Shown here piece by piece: positions 7,242 through 13,319 of a stretch of DNA of 24,102 bases. The stretch is taken from NCBI GenBank assembly GCA_026387255.1, contig JAPLMA010000011.1, forward strand, positions 1 through 24,102. The letters are read 5' to 3'. A model generated the notes under the pieces. It ran no database searches, was not told the origin of the DNA, and worked only from the letters and a program-made list of their open reading frames with translations. The position numbers and the translations under genes were made by a program. This stretch comes from Candidatus Omnitrophota bacterium (GTDB lineage: Bacteria; Omnitrophota; Gorgyraeia; Gygaellales; Profunditerraquicolaceae). Position 1 is the stretch's first letter; each line of letters begins with the position of its first letter.

Positions 7242-8548
7242 AACATTTAGAACAGGTAGACCCAGAGATTTTTGCCGCGATTCAAAAAGAATTAAACCGT
7301 CAGAATGATAATTTAGAGTTGATCGCCTCGGAGAATTTCGCATCTTTAGCAGTTTTAGAGGCACAGGGTTCAGTGTTAACGAATAAATATGCGGAAGGGT
7401 ATCCGGATAAGCGTTGGTATGGCGGATGCGAATATGTGGATATTGTCGAGAGCCTGGCAATCCAGCGGGCTAAAAGCATTTTTGGCGCGGAGCATGTTAA
7501 TGTCCAGGCGCATTCCGGTTCGCAGGCGAATATGGCAGTATATTTTGCGGCGATTAATCCGGGCGATACTGTTTTGGCAATGGATTTAGCTGCCGGAGGG
7601 CATCTTACACATGGCCATCCGCATAATTTTTCCGGTAGACTTTATAAAATGGTTAGTTATGGGGTAGATAAGAAAACCGAAACTTTGGATTATGACGTGA
7701 TCATGGAATTAGCTAAACTACATAAGCCTAAGATGATTCTGGCTGGGGCTTCAGCATATCCGCGGACAATTGATTTTAAAAAATTCCGCCAGATTGCTGA
7801 CGCGGCGGGAGCATATTTATTTGTGGATATGGCGCATATCGCGGGTTTAGTGGCCGCGGGTTTGCATCCATCGCCGGTTCCCTATGCGGAGTTTGTCACC
7901 TCGACAACGCATAAGACTTTACGCGGCCCGCGCGGCGGGTTTATCCTGTGTAGATTTGTCACCTCGACAACGCATAAGACTTTACGCGGCCCGCGCGGCG
8001 GGTTTATCCTGTGTAGAAAAGAGTTTGCTAAAAAAATTGATAGCCAGATTTTTCCCGGGATTCAGGGTGGGCCATTGATGCACGTGATTGCCGCTAAGGC
8101 CGTAGCTTTTGGCGAAGCGATGACGAGTGAATTTAAACAGTATCAGCAGCAGTTACTGAAAAATGCCGTAGAGTTAGCCGCGGCTTTAGAGAAAAAAGGT
8201 TTTCGTATTGTTTCCGGTGGCACGGATACACATTTAATGTTGGTAGATCTGAATGCCAAGAACGTCACAGGTAGCGATGCTTCAAAAATTCTCGGTGAAG
8301 TTAATATTACCGTGAATAAAAATCTTATTCCTTTTGATTTAAAAAGCCCGACCGTGACTAGCGGTATCCGTTTGGGAACTGCGGCAGTCAGCACGCGCAA
8401 AATGAAAGAGACAGAGATGCGTCAGATTGCCGGGTTGATTAATGAGGCGTTAGAAAATCCCACTGATCAGGAAAAATTAGCGCAGGTGAGAAAAGGAGTA
8501 ATTGATTTAACCAAGAAGTTTCCATTATATACGGAGTTATTTAAATAA
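7238..8548 (+). CDS. glyA: Serine hydroxymethyltransferase with internal 21-residue duplication
   Basis: GlyA is a PLP enzyme that converts serine and THF to glycine and 5,10-methylene-THF, the main one-carbon source for purines and dTMP. Signatures include LIASENFAS, NKYAEGYPDKRWYGGCEYVD, VNVQAHSGSQAN, VDMAHIAGLVAAGLHPSPVP and STTHKTLRGPRGG, which carries the PLP lysine. That last block occurs twice: residues 219-239 and 240-260 are identical (lysines K226 and K247). Without one copy the length would be 415, normal for the family; as written it is 436. The start is GTG at 7238, with AAGGAG at 7223-7228, 9 bases upstream. Either the enzyme tolerates the insert, is impaired, or the duplication is an assembly artefact. 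Confidence 0.95.
   Translation: MKHLEQVDPEIFAAIQKELNRQNDNLELIASENFASLAVLEAQGSVLTNKYAEGYPDKRWYGGCEYVDIVESLAIQRAKSIFGAEHVNVQAHSGSQANMAVYFAAINPGDTVLAMDLAAGGHLTHGHPHNFSGRLYKMVSYGVDKKTETLDYDVIMELAKLHKPKMILAGASAYPRTIDFKKFRQIADAAGAYLFVDMAHIAGLVAAGLHPSPVPYAEFVTSTTHKTLRGPRGGFILCRFVTSTTHKTLRGPRGGFILCRKEFAKKIDSQIFPGIQGGPLMHVIAAKAVAFGEAMTSEFKQYQQQLLKNAVELAAALEKKGFRIVSGGTDTHLMLVDLNAKNVTGSDASKILGEVNITVNKNLIPFDLKSPTVTSGIRLGTAAVSTRKMKETEMRQIAGLINEALENPTDQEKLAQVRKGVIDLTKKFPLYTELFK
7892..8017 (+). repeat. Perfect 63-bp tandem duplication inside glyA
   Basis: Two identical 63-base units lie head to tail at 7892-7954 and 7955-8017, each beginning TTTGTCACCTCGACAACG and ending TATCCTGTGTAGA. The bases just outside (G at 7891, AAAGAG from 8018) do not extend the repeat. 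The length is a multiple of three, so the glyA frame is kept. There is no divergence between copies, so the event is very recent, under strong constraint, or artificial. Confidence 0.97.
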
Positions 8549-8549
8549 A

Positions 8550-9014
8550 ATGAAAAAGAGAATGTCTGTAGATAAGCGTCCTACTTGGGATGAATATTTT
8601 TTAGAGATGGCTGAGTTAGTGGCCAAGCGCTCTACTTGTTTGCGCCGCAGCGTAGGGGCAGTTTTAGTCAGAGAAAAAAGAATTCTGGCTACCGGTTATA
8701 ATGGCGCGCCGAGTGGTTTAAAACACTGCGTGGAAGTCGGTTGCTTGCGTTTAAAATTAAAAATTCCTTCGGGAGAGCGCCATGAATTATGCCGCGCCCT
8801 GCATGCTGAACAGAACGCGCTTATTCAGTCATCTTTGCACGGCATTAGCGTTAAGAATGCCACATTATATGCCACTAATCAACCGTGTATGATTTGCGCT
8901 AAAATGTTGATTAACGCCGGAATAAAAGAGATTGTCATTGCGCAAGGCTATCCGGATAAGATGGCCAAGGATTTTTTAAAGCAGGCAAAAATTAAAATAA
9001 GGAAAATATCATGA
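8550..9014 (+). CDS. dCMP/deoxycytidylate deaminase (ComEB-like)
   Basis: A 154-residue zinc deaminase of the dCMP/ComEB family, which turns dCMP into dUMP for thymidylate synthesis. It shows the N-terminal RPTWDEYFLEMAELVAKRST segment, RSVGAVLV, ATGYNGAPSG, the catalytic HAE (85-87) and the zinc ligands PCMIC (C113, C116). Additional Cys and His residues (HC at 59-60, C65, ERHELC 77-81) match the extra zinc-site region of ComEB-like enzymes. The ATG at 8550 follows the glyA stop by one base; an in-frame ATG at 8562 is a possible alternative. The stop overlaps the nrdR start (ATGA). The context, with methylene-THF from GlyA and NrdR control, fits dNTP supply. Confidence 0.93.
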   Translation: MKKRMSVDKRPTWDEYFLEMAELVAKRSTCLRRSVGAVLVREKRILATGYNGAPSGLKHCVEVGCLRLKLKIPSGERHELCRALHAEQNALIQSSLHGISVKNATLYATNQPCMICAKMLINAGIKEIVIAQGYPDKMAKDFLKQAKIKIRKIS

Positions 9015-9478
9015 GGTGTCCGTCTTGCGGATGCAAAGAAGATAAGGTAGTGGATTCTCGCGCGACAGCCGAGGAGTCAGCCGTTAGGCGCAGAAGAGAA
9101 TGTTTAAAGTGCGGCAAACGATTTACCACCTATGAATACGTGGAAGATGTTTCGCTGCTAGTGATTAAGAAGGACGGCCGACGCGAGGCTTGGGATCGTA
9201 AAAAAGTTTTAGCCGGGATTATCCGGGCTTGTGAGAAGAGGCCGGTGAGTGTGGAGAAGATGGAGGATGTAGTCATTCAGGTTGAGCATTCTATCCAGAA
9301 AAAAAGCGATCGGGAAGTGCAAGCCAGCCGGATCGGTGAGCTGGTCATGGAAAAGCTAAAATTAATTGACGATGTAGCCTATGTGCGTTTTGCTTCAGTA
9401 TATCGACAGTTTAAGGATGTGGGTCAATTTATGGTGGAGTTAAAGGATATTTTGGGTAAGGATAAAAAGAAAAAATAG
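9011..9478 (+). CDS. nrdR: Transcriptional repressor NrdR
   Basis: NrdR represses ribonucleotide reductase genes in response to ATP/dATP. The 155-residue protein has the N-terminal zinc ribbon CPSC...CLKC (C3, C6, C31, C34) with the family's SRATAEESAVRRRRECLKCG region and RFTTYE. An ATP-cone follows (about 47-137): VIKKDGRREAWDRKKVLAGI, then IGELVMEKL and AYVRFASVYRQF. Length is normal. No ribonucleotide reductase gene or recognisable NrdR box is present in the window, so its targets must be elsewhere. It is the last gene of the overlapping block; a structured palindrome begins right after its stop and an intrinsic terminator follows at 9595-9627. Confidence 0.97.
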   Translation: MRCPSCGCKEDKVVDSRATAEESAVRRRRECLKCGKRFTTYEYVEDVSLLVIKKDGRREAWDRKKVLAGIIRACEKRPVSVEKMEDVVIQVEHSIQKKSDREVQASRIGELVMEKLKLIDDVAYVRFASVYRQFKDVGQFMVELKDILGKDKKKK

Positions 9479-9480
9479 GG

Positions 9481-9552
9481 GCTAGCGGGGCCTGCCGCGG
9501 GAGCGCTTCTCGTCAAATTTGTCTCGAAGCATCTCCCGCCTCACCCGCTAGC
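9481..9552. repeat. Long structured palindrome after nrdR
   Basis: A 72-base element is bounded by a perfect 9-bp inverted repeat, GCTAGCGGG (9481-9489) and CCCGCTAGC (9544-9552). Inside lies a second stem, GCGGGAG (9497-9503) with CTCCCGC (9533-9539), extended by GCTTC (9505-9509) with GAAGC (9526-9530). The apical loop contains the palindrome CAAATTTG. It has no T-run, so it is not a simple terminator. It could be a MITE/REP-type element or a structured RNA at the end of the nrdR transcript. Confidence 0.75.
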
Positions 9553-9594
9553 TATGCATTTTAAGTTTACCCATAATAAAAGGTGTGTGGGGTG

Positions 9595-9627
9595 GGACAG
9601 TTTCTGAATAGAGACTGTCCTTTTTTT
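9595..9627 (+). terminator. Intrinsic terminator after nrdR
   Basis: The 11-bp stem GGACAGTTTCT / AGAGACTGTCC (one G-T wobble) has a 4-base GAAT loop and is followed by seven T's (9621-9627). It is a textbook rho-independent terminator that isolates recQ from the upstream block. The stem resembles the GGGAC...GTCC palindromes near 14832 and 16652. Confidence 0.85.
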
Positions 9628-9726
9628 ATTATTCTGTTAGATTTTGCTAGCTCTCACGTCTATTGTTAAAGATAGCTTTATTAGTTTCAAAGAAAAGGGG
9701 TTTGCTGTAAATAGTTCAGAGCCATC

Positions 9727-9755
9727 TTGACAAATATACGTCCTTAACGTAAACT
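9727..9755 (+). promoter_or_regulatory. Sigma-70-type promoter of recQ, likely leaderless
   Basis: TTGACA (9727-9732), a 17-base spacer, and TAAACT (9750-9755). The predicted transcription start is at about 9762-9763, that is on the A of the recQ ATG at 9763. No Shine-Dalgarno site precedes that ATG. The sequence therefore suggests a leaderless recQ mRNA, unlike the surrounding genes. Confidence 0.6.
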
Positions 9756-9762
9756 GCACCTC

Positions 9763-11595
9763 ATGCCCAAAACAAACTACATTTCTAACGAAATGTTCGC
9801 TTGCCTTAAACGTTACTGGGGCTACACCCAGTTTCGCCCTTGGCAGGAAGATACGATTCTGGCTATTCTTGATGAGCGGGAAACTCTGACTATTCTGCCC
9901 ACCGGCGGCGGCAAATCACTATGTTTTCAGCTTCCGGCTTTGCTTAAAGAAGGCATGGCTGTGGTTATCTCGCCGTTAATCTCCTTAATGAAAGATCAGG
10001 TCGATGGCCTTAAAGATATGGGCATTCTCGCTGAATGCCTTAACTCCAGTCAGACCGCCAGCCAACAGCGCGAGGTGATCAAGCACATCCGCGACAACCA
10101 GGTTAAACTCTTATATATTTCCCCCGAACGCCTGCAAACCGAAGAGACCATGGAATTATTAAGATCAGCTTCGTTGTCATTTTTTGTTATCGATGAAGCC
10201 CATTGCATCAGCCACTGGGGCCATGATTTCCGGGATGAATACCGCCAGCTCGGCACGATTAAAGATAATTTCCCGGGAATAAACATTCATGCCTTTACTG
10301 CCACCGCCACCAAAGAAGTCCAAGAAGATATACTCGCTCAACTCAGGTTTGTTCACCCCCGGATCAATATCGCCTCAGTTGATCGTCCCAACCTGGCCTA
10401 TCGGGTTATGCCCCGGCAGAGTATTATTCCCCAGCTCACCGAGGTTTTAGAGAAACATGCCAAGGAAGCTGGGATTATTTATTGCCTGCGCCGCAAAGAT
10501 GTGGATGATATTTCCAAAAAATTGAATAAATTAGGATATAAGAATCTGCCTTACCACGCCGGCCTGACTGATGAAGAGCGCCATGTCAACCAGGAACGCT
10601 TTATTCGCGAAGAAGTTAATATTATTGTCGCCACCGTAGCTTTCGGTATGGGTATTGACCGCTCGGATATTCGTTTTGTGATCCACGCTGCCATGCCCAA
10701 GAGTATCGAGCATTACCACCAGGAAACCGGACGCGCCGGCCGGGACAGCTTGCCCTCATACTGCTACATGTTTTACGGAGGGGGTGATTTCCGGGTCTGG
10801 GAATTTTTTTCCAAAAAGTCCGCCAATTACCAGGTTATGATGGACAAATTAAGGATTATGTATAATTTCTGCACCCAGCCGCAATGCCGGCACAAAGTTT
10901 TTGTTAATTATTTCAACCAGGAATATCAACAAACTTCTTGTCAGGCCTGTGATTATTGCCTGGGTGAAGTGGATATGGTCGATGATCCTCTTGAACTCGG
11001 CCAAAAGATCCTTAATTGCGTTTCTAGCGTCAGATACGGCGATGACCAGGGTTTTGGCGCCGGATACCTGGCTAATGTTTTAAAAGGAAATTCTACCGAC
11101 CAGATAACTAGATGGGGCCATCAGCACAACCCTAATTTTGCCGTCATGTCCGGTCAAACTCTAATTTTTATCCGCTACCTGATTGAACAACTTATCGGCC
11201 AGGGTTTTCTGGAACGTCAGGGTGAATACGATACGCTTGCGATGACTGATCTCGGCCAAAAACTCCTAAACGGAAAGGTTACTCCAATATTAGCGAAACC
11301 ATTGGTTGCCGAGAAGAAAAAAGCCATCACCGCCCGTCAAAAAGCCAAAAAAGCCCAGGATTTCGCCGGAGTAGACGAGGAATTATTTGAATTACTCCGC
11401 GCCAAAAGATCTGAATTAGCCCGTAAACATGGCGTCCCTGCCTACATCATCTTCGGCGACAAGTCCCTAAAAGACATGGCCTCCCGCAAACCCACTACCC
11501 GCTTGGCCTTTTCTGAGGTCTTCGGAGTAGGCGACCACAAACTAAAAATCTACGCCGACCATTTCATCAGCGTGATCAAGCAGTATGGGAAATAA
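9763..11595 (+). CDS. recQ: ATP-dependent DNA helicase RecQ
   Basis: A full-length RecQ (610 residues) that unwinds DNA 3' to 5' in recombination and replication-fork repair. Domains in order: an FRPWQ motif (24-28), Walker A TGGGKS (47-52), DEAH (144-147) with the adjoining aromatic-rich loop CISHWGHDFRDEY (148-160), TATATK motif III, and the motif VI QETGRAGRD. Next come the zinc-binding cysteines (CRHKVFVNYF...CQACDYC), a winged helix, and a C-terminal HRDC domain (about 530-605). Codon choice differs visibly from neighbouring genes, with many GCC, ACC, CCC and CTC codons. The gene has its own apparently leaderless promoter, so recent transfer is likely. An in-frame TAA at 9745-9747 rules out an earlier start. 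Confidence 0.97.
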   Translation: MPKTNYISNEMFACLKRYWGYTQFRPWQEDTILAILDERETLTILPTGGGKSLCFQLPALLKEGMAVVISPLISLMKDQVDGLKDMGILAECLNSSQTASQQREVIKHIRDNQVKLLYISPERLQTEETMELLRSASLSFFVIDEAHCISHWGHDFRDEYRQLGTIKDNFPGINIHAFTATATKEVQEDILAQLRFVHPRINIASVDRPNLAYRVMPRQSIIPQLTEVLEKHAKEAGIIYCLRRKDVDDISKKLNKLGYKNLPYHAGLTDEERHVNQERFIREEVNIIVATVAFGMGIDRSDIRFVIHAAMPKSIEHYHQETGRAGRDSLPSYCYMFYGGGDFRVWEFFSKKSANYQVMMDKLRIMYNFCTQPQCRHKVFVNYFNQEYQQTSCQACDYCLGEVDMVDDPLELGQKILNCVSSVRYGDDQGFGAGYLANVLKGNSTDQITRWGHQHNPNFAVMSGQTLIFIRYLIEQLIGQGFLERQGEYDTLAMTDLGQKLLNGKVTPILAKPLVAEKKKAITARQKAKKAQDFAGVDEELFELLRAKRSELARKHGVPAYIIFGDKSLKDMASRKPTTRLAFSEVFGVGDHKLKIYADHFISVIKQYGK

Positions 11596-11608
11596 GTATC
11601 AACAACTC

Positions 11609-11636
11609 TTGTCAATCTCTTTCAAAGTGTTATAAT
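11609..11636 (+). promoter_or_regulatory. Strong sigma-70-type promoter after recQ
   Basis: TTGTCA (11609-11614), a 16-base spacer and a perfect TATAAT (11631-11636). The predicted start is near 11643. It lies only 13 bases after the recQ stop and drives a very short unit that ends at the hairpin of 11718-11749. Confidence 0.65.
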
Positions 11637-11658
11637 CTAAGCTACTTAGGAGAAAAAT

Positions 11659-11709
11659 ATGTCTTTGTCTAAGTTTGTATTATCGTTTGAAAGGAAAACT
11701 GCCACTTAA
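11659..11709 (+). CDS. Candidate 16-residue small protein or leader peptide
   Basis: A short ORF, ATG to TAA, encoding MSLSKFVLSFERKTAT. AGGAG (11648-11652) lies 6 bases before the ATG, and the ORF sits precisely between a strong promoter and an intrinsic terminator. It could be a small protein, a leader peptide, or merely part of a roughly 105-base small RNA. The peptide has no recognisable family, and an ORF this short cannot be supported by composition alone. The arrangement of signals, not the peptide sequence, is the reason to list it. Confidence 0.35.
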   Translation: MSLSKFVLSFERKTAT

Positions 11710-11717
11710 ATATAATT

Positions 11718-11749
11718 AAAACCTTCGCTAGAAATGGCGAGGTTTTTTT
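11718..11749 (+). terminator. Intrinsic terminator of the mini unit
   Basis: The stem AAAACCTTCGC (11718-11728) pairs with GCGAGGTTTT (11736-11745), with one bulged T, and a T-run continues to 11749. It ends any transcript from the 11609 promoter and would also stop read-through from recQ. Confidence 0.75.
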
Positions 11750-11938
11750 ATGGACACATTTTGGGCACAGAGTGAAAAGTGATACTCTTAACTTCTTGTA
11801 AAGAAATAGATTAAGGTAAATTGGAGGAGAACGAGGTGCCCTAAGTACTAAATGAGCTCGGGAGAAACTTAAGATAGATATTTTATTTAACTTATTGTAA
11901 AAAATATTGTTATATAACAAATAATTATAGATATTTCT
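11750..11938. other. Gene-free spacer upstream of the LOG-like gene
   Basis: I see no supported gene here. A minus-strand open frame across the region has low-complexity composition and no start signals. Two near-repeats, GGACACA (11752-11758) and GGGCACA (11763-11769), lie 11 bases apart. A GAGGAGAACGAGGTGCCC stretch is unexplained. The 3' part (11880-11938) is very AT-rich and holds the 14-bp palindrome listed separately. Confidence 0.5.
11907..11920. promoter_or_regulatory. 14-bp perfect palindrome, possible operator
   Basis: TTGTTATATAACAA is a perfect palindrome located 18 bases before the ATG of the LOG-like gene. Its position suits a dimeric repressor. The surroundings are very AT-rich, so chance is possible. 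No repressor gene is adjacent. Confidence 0.35.
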
Positions 11939-12487
11939 ATGGTTAAAAAAGTCTGTATTTTTGGTAGTTATAAAGATTTAAGCAAAAAAGAAAAGGAAGA
12001 GATCGTTCGGCTGGGGAAATTGTTGGCTCAGAAAGGCGCGACCGTGATCTCCGGAGGTTTTGGGGGTACGATGGAGGATATTTCTGCCGGGGCTAAATCT
12101 GCCGGTGGCAAGACCATTGGCGTGACCTGGTATAAATGGGAGAAGCCGATATATAAAAAAGCAAATGAATTTATTGATAAAGAGATTATTGCGGATAGCT
12201 TGTTTGAGCGAATTGAGATTATGTTTAAAAAGGCGGATGCTTTTATTGTGCTTCCGGGTGGAACCGGAACATTATTAGAGCTATCCGCAGTACTTGAATA
12301 TATGAATAAAGGGTTAATTGACCCTAAGCCGATAATTATGTTGGGTGATTTTTGGAAGCCGGTTTTAACCTGTTTGAAAAAGGAACCGGTATTGAGTGAG
12401 AAAACGAAGAATATGCGCAAGATTTATTGTTGTAATGATCTGGTTACTTTTGTTAAGACTGTGGATGAATGCATTGAAAAGCTGTGA
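11939..12487 (+). CDS. LOG/TIGR00725-like Rossmann-fold protein
   Basis: A 182-residue member of the lysine-decarboxylase-like (LOG) superfamily. Best-known relatives are cytokinin-activating phosphoribohydrolases that cleave nucleoside monophosphates; many bacterial members are uncharacterised. Key features are CIFGS at the N-terminus, the glycine-rich SGGFGGTMEDISAGA (38-52) and the signature PGGTGTLLE (106-114). The RK pair found before the signature in true LOG enzymes is RI here (ERIEIMFKKADAF), which fits the TIGR00725-type branch, so LOG activity should not be assumed. The ATG has no visible Shine-Dalgarno site. The gene stands alone, between the recQ-associated spacer and a dispersed-repeat-like palindrome. 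Confidence 0.82.
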   Translation: MVKKVCIFGSYKDLSKKEKEEIVRLGKLLAQKGATVISGGFGGTMEDISAGAKSAGGKTIGVTWYKWEKPIYKKANEFIDKEIIADSLFERIEIMFKKADAFIVLPGGTGTLLELSAVLEYMNKGLIDPKPIIMLGDFWKPVLTCLKKEPVLSEKTKNMRKIYCCNDLVTFVKTVDECIEKL

Positions 12488-12509
12488 TAATTTAATGCGA
12501 AATTAAGTT

Positions 12510-12552
12510 ACGAGATTCTTCGGCTCCCTGTGGGCCTCAGAATGACGAGAGG
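12510..12552. repeat. Dispersed ATTCTTCGG...CAGAATGAC palindrome
   Basis: The element contains ATTCT (12515-12519) and AGAAT (12539-12543) as outer arms, with CCC-TGT-GGG as the inner hairpin. It matches, from memory, a palindrome type (GAGATTCTTCGGC...CAGAATGAC) scattered through many bacterial genomes. Its right end, GACGAGAGG, supplies the purine-rich site just before the next ATG (12556). Confidence 0.6.
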
Positions 12553-12555
12553 AAT

Positions 12556-13308
12556 ATGTCTAAATATTACACTGGTAGAAAAACCAAAAATTTATTTGAT
12601 CCTAAAAGTAAATCTCCTTTTAGATTAAGCCGCTCTAAAATCGAATTGTTCATGAATTGCCCGCGGTGTTTCTACTTGGATAGAAGATTAGGGGTAGGAC
12701 AACCGCCGGGGTATGCGTTTACTTTAAACTCCGCGGTAGACAAATTACTGAAGAAAGAATTTGATATTTATAGAGAAAAGCAGACAGCTCATCCGCTTAT
12801 GGAAAAGAATGGCATTAAGGCAGTTCCTTTTAAGCATGAGAAACTTAACCTTTGGCGAGATGCTCTACATGGCGGGATAGAGTATTTGCATACGCCGACT
12901 AATCTTTTGTTTTGCGGAGGGATAGATGATGTTTGGGTTTCACCGGATGGCCAGTTATTTATCGTAGATTATAAGAGTACTTCCAAGGAAGAAGAGGTCA
13001 ATATTGATGCGGATTGGCAGATTTCCTATAAGCGGCAGATGGAGATATACCAGTGGTTGTTCAGGAGGAATGCTTTTAATGTATCTTCAACGGGTTATTT
13101 TGTGTACTGTAACGGATTGACTGATCGGGATGAATTTGGGGCGAAGCTGGATTTTAATATTAAGATCATACCTTATATCGGGGATGATCGTTGGATAGAG
13201 GGAGTAATATTAGATATACATAAGTGCTTAATGCGCGATATAATACCGGTAAGTGGCCAGGATTGCGATTTTTGCAAGTATACTGAGGGAAGAAAGAGTG
13301 TTGAGTAA
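12556..13308 (+). CDS. PD-(D/E)XK nuclease superfamily protein with CxxC pairs
   Basis: A 250-residue protein of the Cas4/AddB/RecB-like PD-(D/E)XK group. It opens with LSRSKIELFMNCPRCFYLDR (24-43), the usual first motif of the PDDEXK_1 family. It then has GGIDDVWV (121-128, D124), VDYKSTS (137-143, D138 and K140) and the QMEIYQW helix (161-167). Cysteines C35, C38, C237 and C240 could bind an Fe-S cluster or zinc, in a two-plus-two arrangement rather than Cas4's one-plus-three. No Cas, AddA or helicase subunit is adjacent, so it is a stand-alone nuclease of unknown role, perhaps in DNA repair. The Shine-Dalgarno GAGAGGA is part of the preceding repeat. Confidence 0.85.
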   Translation: MSKYYTGRKTKNLFDPKSKSPFRLSRSKIELFMNCPRCFYLDRRLGVGQPPGYAFTLNSAVDKLLKKEFDIYREKQTAHPLMEKNGIKAVPFKHEKLNLWRDALHGGIEYLHTPTNLLFCGGIDDVWVSPDGQLFIVDYKSTSKEEEVNIDADWQISYKRQMEIYQWLFRRNAFNVSSTGYFVYCNGLTDRDEFGAKLDFNIKIIPYIGDDRWIEGVILDIHKCLMRDIIPVSGQDCDFCKYTEGRKSVE

Positions 13309-13319
13309 GGAGGAAAAAG

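Noticed and set aside
11750..11775. Possible integrase attachment or direct-repeat site (GGACACA/GGGCACA)
   Set aside because: Only two short imperfect words, no integrase gene and no tRNA nearby; not enough for an att site.
11669..11920. Minus-strand 83-codon open frame over the gap after recQ
   Set aside because: It runs through the mini unit's terminator and AT-rich DNA, has no ribosome-binding site, and its product is low-complexity with no family features.
11907..11920. NrdR box
   Set aside because: The palindrome TTGTTATATAACAA does not match the ACACWATATAT-type NrdR consensus, and the downstream gene is not a ribonucleotide reductase.
12556..13308. Possible CRISPR adaptation gene (Cas4)
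   Set aside because: No repeats or spacers and no other cas gene are present, and the cysteine pattern differs from Cas4.
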